64,000 bases of DNA from Paenibacillus barcinonensis. GTDB lineage: Bacteria; Bacillota; Bacilli; Paenibacillales; Paenibacillaceae. Both the position numbers and the translations under genes were made by a program. Of this stretch, positions 7,867 to 16,200 are shown piece by piece. Position 1 is the first letter of the stretch. Each line of letters begins with the position of its first letter. The notes below the pieces were generated by a model. It was not told where the DNA came from and did no database searches. It worked only from the letters and a program-made list of their open reading frames with translations. The stretch is taken from positions 248,001 to 312,000 of the forward strand of contig NZ_QJSW01000004.1 of NCBI RefSeq assembly GCF_003217495.1. Reading direction: 5' to 3'.

Positions 7867-10088
7867 GTGACAATCCATTCTACAGACTGGCGCCGTTTGT
7901 GCAGGAGTTTATTTATAAAAAAAGATGGGAAGCCTTGCGTCCTGCCCAGATCGAGGCGTGCAATATTTGCTTTCACACCTCACATCATATGCTGATTGCG
8001 GCAGGCACGGCCTCGGGCAAGACGGAGGCTGCTTTTTTCCCTGCATTAACCGAGCTGTACGATCAGCCCTCCAAGTCGGTGGGGATTCTCTATATTGGGC
8101 CGCTGAAGGCACTCATTAATGACCAGTTTGAACGTCTCAAAGACCTGTTGACCGAAGGCGATATCCCTGTCTGGCACTGGCATGGAGATGTACCTCAGGC
8201 GGAGAAAACCAAACTGATGAAGAACCCGTCAGGGGTGCTGCAGATCACACCCGAATCGCTGGAAGGCTTACTGATGAATCGGCCGAATGCAATTCCTGCA
8301 CTTTTTCACGATCTGCGATACGTTATCATTGATGAGGTACATGCTTTTATGGGAGCGGATCGTGGCATCCAGGTGCTGAGTCAGCTGGCCCGGATCGAAC
8401 GTATGGCCGGATGTGCTCCACGCAGAGTAGGGCTGTCAGCCACATTGAGTGATTATGATACAGCTACTGCCTGGCTGGCTGCGGGGACGCGGCAAGGCGT
8501 GGAAGTCATCTCTTCACCGGGTGGACGCAAGCTGCGTTTGCGCGTGGAGCATTTTTCATTCCCGGATGCACAGAATGAAGAGCAGGCCGAGCAGCTGCAT
8601 CATGCGCGTAAAGCCTATTATGACTTTATATATGAGAGCACACATCGCAAAAAAGCGTTAATCTTTACCAACAGCCGCACTGATGCGGAAGTGACGATTC
8701 TGGAGATGCGACGTGTCGCTGCGCGCAGAGAGGAGCGGGATGTGTTCCATGTGCACCATGGAAGCATCTCTGCGATGCTGAGAGAAGAAACGGAGGCTGC
8801 GCTGCGCACAGGTGCTGGTCCCGCTGTGGCAGCGGCGACAGTTACGCTTGAACTGGGAATTGATCTGGGCGAATTGGAGCGGGTCGTTCAGCTTGGGGCG
8901 CCCTACAGTGCGTCGAGCTTTGTACAGCGGCTGGGCCGTTCAGGAAGACGTGATGACATGGCCTCGGAAATGCTTTTTGTCTGCCCCGAGGAGGAGGACG
9001 AGGAGGCACAGCTACCTGCCCGCATGCCATGGACATTAATGCGTGCCATTGCGGTGATTGAGCTGTATGTTAAAACGAAATGGGTAGAGCCGCTGGAGGC
9101 TCGTAAAATGCCCATAGGTGTCCTGTATCACCAGACGATGAGTATGCTGAAAAGTATGGGCGAGGCGGAGCCCAGAGAGCTTGCAGCAGCTATTCTTACT
9201 CTGGCGCCATTTTCAGAGATTACTCCGGATCAGTATCAAACCTTTCTCCATTATCTGATTGAGACAGATCATCTACAATGGACCGAGGAGCAGACGCTGA
9301 TTATCGGACTTACGGGTGAGAAAATTGTGAACAACTACCGTTTCTATGCTGTGTTCAAGGACGACGAGGAGCATAAAGTGCTGAACGGATCGGAGGAGAT
9401 CGGGTCTATTACAACGGTTCCGCCGCCGGGGTACTGCTTCTCGCTCGCGGGCAAGCTGTGGAAGGTTGAAGAGGTGGATCACAAGCATAAGGCCGTGTAT
9501 GTGAAGCCGGCAAAAGGCAAAGTCGATACGCTGTGGCTGGGGGCCGGGGGAGATGTTCATACCGCTGTTGTTCAAAAAATGCGTGAGGTGCTGTCCGAAT
9601 CTGTCATCTACCCGTATCTGTCACCCCAAGCCGTCAACCGCCTGGAGCGTGCAAGACGCCTTGCACGCGAGAGCGGCTTGCTCAAGCAGGTTGTCATTCC
9701 GGCAGGCGGGGATTCCATGTATGTATTGCCGTGGGTAGGCAGCAAGGCGTTCCGTACACTGGAGCGGCTGATGAAGCATAATCTGTCGGAAAGGCTGGCT
9801 TTGCGTTCGGTCGTGCCGATGGAGCCATATTATTTTGTCGTTTCGGGTAAAGTGGATGAACGAGCGTTGTTAGCCGAGATGATGAGTGAATGCCGTATGG
9901 CGCAAGACGCTTCTGCACTGTTAGCGGAGGACGAAGCACCTTATCTTGGTAAATATGATGAGTTTATCGCACCGTCCTTGATTCGGGAAGCCTTTGCTGT
10001 GGATGGGCTGGATGTTGAAGGGTTAAAAGCAGGGCTTCAGAAGACACTGGAGTGGGATCGTGCTGAGGCCGTCAAGGTGATGTGGTGA
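7863..10088 (+). CDS. Lhr-like superfamily 2 helicase (BrxHI-type)
   Basis: 741 residues. Superfamily 2 motifs are all visible: Walker A AGTASGKT (47-54), motif Ib ITPESLEGLL, DEVH box (157-160), SAT (192-194), and motif VI QRLGRSGRR (about 355-363). The second half (KTKWVEPLEARKMPIGVLYHQT onward) resembles the winged-helix and following domain of Lhr helicases, but the protein is about half the length of full Lhr (around 1500). That size and pairing with a DUF2791 ATPase fit BrxHI of type 2 BREX. The start overlaps the ATPase stop as ATGA. The last gene of the operon; the likely substrate is DNA or RNA-DNA duplex. Whether the operon is defensive is inference. Confidence 0.87.
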   Translation: MSDNPFYRLAPFVQEFIYKKRWEALRPAQIEACNICFHTSHHMLIAAGTASGKTEAAFFPALTELYDQPSKSVGILYIGPLKALINDQFERLKDLLTEGDIPVWHWHGDVPQAEKTKLMKNPSGVLQITPESLEGLLMNRPNAIPALFHDLRYVIIDEVHAFMGADRGIQVLSQLARIERMAGCAPRRVGLSATLSDYDTATAWLAAGTRQGVEVISSPGGRKLRLRVEHFSFPDAQNEEQAEQLHHARKAYYDFIYESTHRKKALIFTNSRTDAEVTILEMRRVAARREERDVFHVHHGSISAMLREETEAALRTGAGPAVAAATVTLELGIDLGELERVVQLGAPYSASSFVQRLGRSGRRDDMASEMLFVCPEEEDEEAQLPARMPWTLMRAIAVIELYVKTKWVEPLEARKMPIGVLYHQTMSMLKSMGEAEPRELAAAILTLAPFSEITPDQYQTFLHYLIETDHLQWTEEQTLIIGLTGEKIVNNYRFYAVFKDDEEHKVLNGSEEIGSITTVPPPGYCFSLAGKLWKVEEVDHKHKAVYVKPAKGKVDTLWLGAGGDVHTAVVQKMREVLSESVIYPYLSPQAVNRLERARRLARESGLLKQVVIPAGGDSMYVLPWVGSKAFRTLERLMKHNLSERLALRSVVPMEPYYFVVSGKVDERALLAEMMSECRMAQDASALLAEDEAPYLGKYDEFIAPSLIREAFAVDGLDVEGLKAGLQKTLEWDRAEAVKVMW

Positions 10089-10095
10089 ATTGGGG

Positions 10096-10124
10096 TTGAC
10101 ATGATCTCACTCCACATGTAATAT
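10096..10124 (+). promoter_or_regulatory. Sigma-A promoter of the EamA transporter leader
   Basis: TTGACA (10096-10101), 17 bases, TAATAT (10119-10124). It would start a transcript near 10131, about 240 bases before the EamA start codon and just ahead of the riboswitch-like element. Confidence 0.7.
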
Positions 10125-10168
10125 ATGAAAAGTCGTCACATGAGCGATACTTCAAATTGCATACTTTA

Positions 10169-10246
10169 TTTCGTATAACCTCGCAGGCCGATAGTGTACA
10201 CAGGGCGAGGGTCTCTACGGGAAGCCTATACTTCCTAACTACGATG
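10169..10246 (+). promoter_or_regulatory. Purine-riboswitch-like aptamer
   Basis: The three-way-junction pattern of purine aptamers is visible. P1 is TCGT (10171-10174) with ACGA (10241-10244), followed by TATAA. P2 is CCTCGC (10179-10184) with GCGAGG (10205-10210). The junction GTCTCTAC matches the consensus GTnTCTAC. P3 is GGAAG (10220-10224) with CTTCC (10231-10235), and AACTA follows, with C at the base-selecting position (guanine-type). Unusual points are a short P1, a 20-base P2 loop and a 6-base P3 loop. CTAT in loop 3 could pair with ATAG in loop 2. The ligand is not proven. Confidence 0.6.
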
Positions 10247-10288
10247 CCAAGGAATCAACGTATTCCTTGCACGGAGTTAGGATTTTTT
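10233..10288 (+). terminator. Leader terminator overlapping the aptamer
   Basis: TCCTAACT (10233-10240) pairs with AGTTAGGA (10275-10282), enclosing AAGGAAT/ATTCCTT, and is followed by TTTTTT. Its 5' arm is made of the 3' strand of aptamer P3 plus the joining strand, so aptamer and terminator exclude each other. Ligand binding should therefore permit read-through (an ON switch). Confidence 0.8.
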
Positions 10289-10372
10289 GCATTTTGGACA
10301 GATGCATCGTTGTGACCTTACTTAACCCAGCTTGGGGAGTATTTTTTGGAAGATCAGGAGGTTTATTGAAAT

Positions 10373-11350
10373 ATGAAATATTATTTGTCCGTCCTGGCAG
10401 GGGCGATGAGTTACGGCATCCTATCTACGATTGTTGTATTGGCTTACGGGCAGGGATACCAGCTTGGCGAAGTGGTGGGAACACAGCTGATCACCGGCTT
10501 TATTCTGTCCTGGATGCTGGCCTTATACACTCGTTTCAGAGCTGGACGCAGAGCCAAACGCGGTTTACAACGTAATGAACAATCGTCGGCCTCGTCGGCT
10601 TCAACTGTGTTTACACGTTTGACCTGGAAGCAGCGTCTGCTGCTGATGGCGGCCGGTACACCCACCGTCATTACCGGGCTTGTTTATTATCAATCGTTGC
10701 GTTATATTCCGGCTTCACTTGCTATTATTCTGCTCTTTCAATTCACGTGGATCAGCGTACTGATTCAGGCGATTAGCAAGCGTCAGCGCCCGGATAAAGT
10801 AACGTTTCTGACCCTTATCATTTTGTTTGGCGGTACACTGCTGGCAGCAGGCTTTCTGGAGCAGGGGCTTGGTGAATTCAGCGGTCTAGGTATTGTTCTC
10901 GGGCTAATGGCAGCGGTCAGTTATTCCTTGTTTGTGCTATTCAGCGGTAAAGCTGTTCCTTCTGCACACCCGGCATTTCGCAGTGCCTGGATGGTTACAG
11001 GTGGCTTGATTCTCTTATGTATTCTTTTCCCGCCGACATTCCTCTTTAACGGATTGATCTGGAGTCAGCTGCTCGTGTTTGGATTGTTGCTGGGATTCTT
11101 CGGCGCTTTTATCCCGCCTGTACTGTTTGCAATCGGAGTGCCACACATCGGTGGAGATATGGCAGGCATTCTGGGTGCGGTGGAGCTTCCGGTTGCGGTG
11201 CTGTTATCTTCGTTCGTGTTACATGAGCATGTTAGCGGTCTGCAGTGGTTTGGTGTGATCATCGTGTTAATCGGTGTCGCTCTGCCAGAGTTGATTAAAA
11301 AAATACGAATGAGAAGAAGCGAAGGCCAGAGTAGTCCTTTATATTCCTGA
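10373..11350 (+). CDS. EamA/DMT family transporter
   Basis: A 325-residue membrane protein with about ten hydrophobic segments in two EamA repeats (first about 5-150, second about 165-310). ATG 10373 follows AGGAGG. Typical segments include ITGLVYYQSLRYIPASLAIILLF in repeat 1 and ILGAVELPVAVLLSSFVLHE in repeat 2. DMT proteins of this type usually export metabolites or drugs. The gene has its own promoter and a riboswitch-like leader with a competing terminator, which suggests that a purine-like compound switches it on, as adenine does for the PbuE efflux pump of B. subtilis. The true substrate is unknown. Confidence 0.85.
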   Translation: MKYYLSVLAGAMSYGILSTIVVLAYGQGYQLGEVVGTQLITGFILSWMLALYTRFRAGRRAKRGLQRNEQSSASSASTVFTRLTWKQRLLLMAAGTPTVITGLVYYQSLRYIPASLAIILLFQFTWISVLIQAISKRQRPDKVTFLTLIILFGGTLLAAGFLEQGLGEFSGLGIVLGLMAAVSYSLFVLFSGKAVPSAHPAFRSAWMVTGGLILLCILFPPTFLFNGLIWSQLLVFGLLLGFFGAFIPPVLFAIGVPHIGGDMAGILGAVELPVAVLLSSFVLHEHVSGLQWFGVIIVLIGVALPELIKKIRMRRSEGQSSPLYS

Positions 11351-11388
11351 GGGTTCTGCTGTAACTTGCTGTCTATGCGCAATATCAT

Positions 11389-11414
11389 AAAAGGCCTGAG
11401 AAATCAGGTCTTTT
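11389..11414 (+). terminator. Intrinsic terminator after EamA gene
   Basis: AAAAGGCCTGA and TCAGGTCTTTT pair around GAAA with one G-T wobble and end in a T run. Confidence 0.8.
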
Positions 11415-11549
11415 CTCATTTTGTTCACAGGTTAGTCGGGGAATAGCCCAGAGGGGGCATTCTCATTAAGTGGCGAATGGGGTATGCTTGTAAAGTACAT
11501 CCATCCACCTCTGAAATGAAGATGGGACAAAGGGATAAGGAGTGTTTAT

Positions 11550-11975
11550 ATGAATAGCTGGTTTAAGAAAGCATGGCCTTTATTAACTTTGGGTGTGGCC
11601 GTGGTTGCTCTGCTTGGATCGTTTTTTGTATATTTTATGGGTAAGGACGTATCCCCGGGCTCAGGCAAAGCAGCGACTGCTCAAGCCGAGACACCAGAGG
11701 ATTTGAAAGGATATGAGGTCATTGATGTCAACGTAAGCAACGATGGATTCGAGCCTAATGTGATTGAGGTGAAAGCCGGAGTGCCTACGAAAATCAATTT
11801 CATTCTGACCCGGAGCGTGACTCACGTTAAATCTGTGGCTGCAGAGAAGCTAGGCATGGACCTGTATATGCAAAAGGGAGACAATTATTACACAGTGGAT
11901 CAGAACGTCAAGCCGGGAGAATACGAAATTCACTGCGGAATGTATATGATTTACGGAACGATCAAGGTGGTTTGA
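11550..11975 (+). CDS. Membrane-anchored cupredoxin domain protein
   Basis: 141 residues. An N-terminal membrane anchor or signal (WPLLTLGVAVVALLGSFFVYF, about 9-29) precedes a single cupredoxin domain (about 55-141). Likely copper ligands are His92 (SVTHVKS), Cys129 and the methionines of the IHCGMYM motif. The CGMxM ending is the version found in cupredoxins linked to copper handling rather than the CxxxxH form of plastocyanin. It should lie outside the cytoplasmic membrane and bind Cu. Well-spaced AAGGAG before ATG 11550. Monocistronic, with terminator at 11985; no copper ATPase or chaperone is nearby. Confidence 0.82.
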   Translation: MNSWFKKAWPLLTLGVAVVALLGSFFVYFMGKDVSPGSGKAATAQAETPEDLKGYEVIDVNVSNDGFEPNVIEVKAGVPTKINFILTRSVTHVKSVAAEKLGMDLYMQKGDNYYTVDQNVKPGEYEIHCGMYMIYGTIKVV

Positions 11976-11984
11976 TTTGCATCA

Positions 11985-12024
11985 CAGGAGCAGGGTTCGG
12001 TCAATCGAACTTTGCTCCTTTTTC
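11985..12024 (+). terminator. Intrinsic terminator after cupredoxin gene
   Basis: AGGAGCA...GGTTCG pairs with CGAAC..TTGCTCCT, followed by TTTTT. Confidence 0.75.
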
Positions 12025-12075
12025 TACTGCATGCTATCATGAACGAGGGAGCCAAAACGATCTGGAGGTGCAAAT

Positions 12076-13098
12076 ATGAAAGCGCTATTTATTGGAGGCA
12101 CAGGCACCATAAGTACGGCGATTACAGAGATGCTTGCGAAGCAGGACTGTGAATTGTATTTGATCAACCGGGGTAACCATAATGATGATTTGCCCGCAGA
12201 AGTCCGGGTGCTTCAGGCTGACATTAATGATGAGAGCCGTGTAGCTGAGCTGATCGCCGATCTGGAATTTGATGTAGTTGCAGACTTTATTGCCTTTGTG
12301 CCGTCGCAGCTGGAGAGAGATTATCGTTTGTTCAAGGGCAAAACAAAGCAGTTTATCTTTATCAGCTCTGCATCGGCATATCAGACCCCGCTATCTGACT
12401 ACAGAATCACCGAGGGCACGCCTTTAAGCAACCCCTTCTGGGAATACTCCCGAAACAAAATTGCCTGTGAAGACTATCTGTTGAAATTATACCGGGATGA
12501 AGGCTTTCCTGTAACGATTGTTCGTCCGAGCCATACCTATAGCAACAAATCGGTGCCCCTTGGCGTACATGGTGCGAAGGGAAGCTGGCAGGTTCTCAAG
12601 CGTATGCTGGAAAATAAACCGGTGATCATTCACGGTGACGGTACCTCGTTATGGACGATTACACATCATACCGATTTTGCCAAAGGTTTTATCGGATTGA
12701 TGGGCAACATTCATGCGATTGGTGAAGCTGTACATATCACTTCGGATGAGTCTGTCACATGGAACCAGATCCATGAGATTATTGCGGATGCGCTTGGCGT
12801 CAAGCTGCATGCTGTTCATGTGCCCTCCGAGTTTTTGGCGGCCAGCAGTGGCCTGGATCTTCGCGGCGGCTTGCTTGGAGATAAAGCGAATACAGTTGTA
12901 TTTGACAACAGCAAGCTGAAACGTCTCGTCCCTGAATTTGTAGCAACCACAAGGGCGGATCAAGGAATTCGCAGCACAATCAGGCACATCATGGAGCACC
13001 CGGAATTACAGATTGATGATCCTGAGTTCGATCAATGGTGTGACAAAGTTATACTTGCTTTAGACGAAGCCTTAGTCAAAATCAGAGATAACAAGTAG
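12076..13098 (+). CDS. NAD-dependent epimerase/dehydratase family protein
   Basis: A 340-residue extended SDR protein. The nucleotide-binding GGTGTIS (residues 8-14, GxxGxxG type) opens a Rossmann fold; the catalytic YxxxK is present as YSRNK in the stretch NPFWEYSRNKIACEDYLL, with the serine in FIFISSASAYQT. A C-terminal substrate domain follows (IIHGDGTSLWTITHHTDFAKGF). It resembles CSP41-like or sugar-nucleotide epimerases, but the substrate cannot be told. GGAGGTG lies 8 bases before the ATG. It is flanked by terminators and stands alone. Confidence 0.83.
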   Translation: MKALFIGGTGTISTAITEMLAKQDCELYLINRGNHNDDLPAEVRVLQADINDESRVAELIADLEFDVVADFIAFVPSQLERDYRLFKGKTKQFIFISSASAYQTPLSDYRITEGTPLSNPFWEYSRNKIACEDYLLKLYRDEGFPVTIVRPSHTYSNKSVPLGVHGAKGSWQVLKRMLENKPVIIHGDGTSLWTITHHTDFAKGFIGLMGNIHAIGEAVHITSDESVTWNQIHEIIADALGVKLHAVHVPSEFLAASSGLDLRGGLLGDKANTVVFDNSKLKRLVPEFVATTRADQGIRSTIRHIMEHPELQIDDPEFDQWCDKVILALDEALVKIRDNK

Positions 13099-13142
13099 GA
13101 CTGGCATCAAGAGTATACTTTTCCAAAAGTATATTCCAGCTA

Positions 13143-13171
13143 TTTACATTCAGGAATGGAATCGCTATAAT
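13143..13171 (+). promoter_or_regulatory. Sigma-A promoter of the giant surface protein
   Basis: TTTACA (13143-13148), 17 bases, TATAAT (13166-13171). Predicted start near 13178, only about 17 bases before a strong terminator-like hairpin. Confidence 0.65.
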
Positions 13172-13194
13172 CAATAAAAAAATGACACTTTAGG

Positions 13195-13247
13195 GGAGGC
13201 ACCCCAACTCAGGACATTGATCCTTGGTTGGGGTGCCTCCTTTTTTT
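13195..13247 (+). terminator. Terminator-like hairpin in the leader of the surface protein gene
   Basis: GGAGGCACCCCAAC (13195-13208) pairs perfectly over 14 bp with GTTGGGGTGCCTCC (13227-13240), loop 18, then TTTTTTT. The ribosome site of the next gene (AAAGGAG, 13257-13263) begins only 10 bases after the T run, leaving no room for a promoter in between. The hairpin is either the upstream gene's terminator read through, or an attenuator. Confidence 0.8.
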
Positions 13248-13271
13248 GTGTACACCAAAGGAGAGCAGGTA

Positions 13272-16200
13272 TTGAAGAATTCAAGGAAACGTATGAGAAA
13301 ACAGGCTGATCAGATGACTAAAGTGGTGCTTGCATTTGCATTATTGTCCCCTCAAGCGTTCATATCGAGCTGGGAAGCTGGCTCTTCAGTGCTGGCTGCA
13401 GCAGTGGAGAGTATTGGAATTGTGTCAGATACCTCCAATCTGAAGGCAATACAATCCTCCAAGGTCAAGGTGGAAATGAACAGTGATGGCAAGTATCGGA
13501 TTGTATTACTGCCTAATACGAATGTTTTTTACGGCGGCGATACGGGGAACGTGTCCACAATTATTGATCACAATGGCATTGCAGTGAATTTTAAATCTTT
13601 GCCGCTAAATTATTATCGCATCAACAACAATGTAATCGAGATGTCCAGACAGAAGGATAATGTAGAGTACATTTTGCGTGTATCCATCGTGAATGCAACA
13701 TCTCAAGGCGGTTATATGAAAGTGGAGCTGGAGGCGATTAATCGAAGTGGATCTACGCTGAACCTGGGGGGAACCTTTTATTGGGATACGATGGTTAATG
13801 GCAATGATGCCTCTCCATTCGAGGTGATTCAAAATGGCTGGAGGAATTACAGCGGGGGTGTGCAGGTTACCGCGTTTTATGCCAATACATACAATGTCGT
13901 TAATGCGGACCGCATATTTATGGGACAGTACCAAAGCCCGGACAGCGCCCAGCTTACTGGCGGCTCAGCACCCTCGGCTTATTTACCTGGACAAACTGTA
14001 AATGCGAGTGATACAGCGGCACAGTTCTGGTGGGATGCCAGATCAACGGCCAATCAGGCATCACGTAAATTTTCAACTATTGTGGGTATCGGGCCACAGA
14101 ACGTTCCGCCTTCTTTTAGCTTAACGGCACCTGCATCGGGCCAAACCTACTATAAAGGGGAACAGCTCCAGATTTCGGGCACCACACGTGATAATGATGC
14201 AGGCGATCTGTTAACAGTGAAATGGTCTATTGACGGAGGCCCTGAAAATATTCTGACACAGATGACTGCAACCGGGACGGATCAGGCCTTTAACACCAGA
14301 TATACACTGCCGGATACACTTTTGGATGGGTCGCATTATTTGCAGGTATGGGTTATGGACGATAAGGGAGGAGTATCTTCAGCAAGCACGGTTAACTTTC
14401 TGATAAGAAGCTTCGTTGTGCCCGGTATTCCAACGTACACCCAAGTTCATGACAACCACCTGACGGTGAACTGGGATAAAAAAGTGAATGACGCATCGGT
14501 GACATATGAGCTCAAAAATATTACAACGAATCAGATCTTTGATACCAGCACAGCGAATAGCAAACAGGTGACGGGTCTGACCCCAAATACAAATTACACC
14601 TTCGCGGTACGTGCCAAAAATTCAAGCGGAGCTTATACGGGTTATTCCACCACTTCCTCCCAATATACACATGCTAATCCGCCTGTGGAGGCCAAGGCAT
14701 CCCAAACGGGCAACAACACCGTTGTAACTTGGAATAGCAACGGAAACCCCGCAGGCACAGTGTATAAATTGGAGGCCCGCAGCAGCAAGGGGCAGGTACT
14801 TCATACGGCAACCACAACTTCAACCCAGACATCTGTGGCTCTGACAGGACTGGAAGACGGAGTGTATGAAGTGTACGTAGCTGCTTTAAACAACGAAGGT
14901 GTGCAGACGAATTTTATTTCTGCGGGACAGATTCTGAAAGACACCACCGGACCGTCTGCTCCTTCGATCACGATGAGTCCGTCAACATGGACGAAGGAAG
15001 AGGTTGAAGTCGCTGTTGCAGCAGGAACGGATGCAGGGAGTGGCACTCAGAAGACAGAAGTAAAGATCGGTACCGCAGGAGAATGGCAAAATTATAGCGC
15101 TCCATTTACGGTCGGACATGAAGGACACACAGTCATCGCTGCACGAAGCATCGACAAGTTTGGCAACATCGGTCAGGAAAGCAGTGTAACGGTGAAAGTG
15201 GATCGGACAGCCCCGACCCCGCCAATGATTCGTGTTAATCCGTCGGATTGGACCAGAGATGCGGTTGTTGTTACCTTGACTGCGGGCATGGACGAAGCCA
15301 GTGGCATTGCTCAGACACAATATAAAATAGGAGAGCACACAGAATGGGTGGATTATCAGACACCGTTTACGCTTAATGAAGAAGGCATAACTGAAATCTA
15401 TGCACGAAGTATAGATCGGGCTTCCAATGTGAGCGCACTAACGTCAACCATAGCCCGAATTGACAAAACTGCACCTAAGCAACCAAGTATCCAATTAAGT
15501 GAAGATGGGTGGACGAATCAGGATGTATATTTTGTCATTACCAGCGGTACCGATGATGGGAGCGGAACAAGTAAAACGCAGTATCGGTTAACGAAACAAG
15601 GACCTTGGATTGATTATTCAGGAGAAGTGACTCTTTCTGATGAAGGGGAGACGGTCATCTATGCCCGGACGCTTGATCGTGTAGGCAACGTGAGCCCTCT
15701 TGCTCAGGCTACAGCTCGAATTGACAAGACGGCTCCAACCGAACCGGTCATTCATGTTCGTCAATCAGGCTGGAGTATAGAGGATGTTCAGTTTATGCTC
15801 TCTGGAAGTATAGATGAACAGGAGATTACATATGAATATCGGCTGGATAATGGGGCCTATGCTACCGGAGATTCAGGCAAGGTCAGTACAGATGGGATAA
15901 CTGTGATCTATGCTCGCGCCAGAGATGCGGTGGGCAATGTAAGTGAGGAGGTTAGCAGATCCGTTTATGTGGATAAGACTCCGCCGGGCATCAGCTTTAG
16001 TCCTGAAGGAGCATCTTGGTCAGATGAGGACATCACATCGATTGTACAATTTGATGACACTCATTCGGGGATTGACGAAACGCAGCGATTTTACCAAATT
16101 ACAAATGAGGCGCAGGCTCCAGCGAACTGGCTTGAGGCTCAATCCGATCAACAGCATATTTCTCTAACTACTGAAGGCATCTGGTATATCCATGCGAAGG

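Noticed and set aside
4820..10088. Calling the TerB-N operon a complete type 2 BREX system
   Set aside because: PglX, PglZ, PglY and PglW homologues are absent from the window; only the ATPase and helicase resemble BREX parts.
13224..13271. Upstream extension of the giant surface protein
   Set aside because: It would begin inside a terminator hairpin and place the AAAGGAG ribosome site within the coding sequence; TTG 13272 is better.
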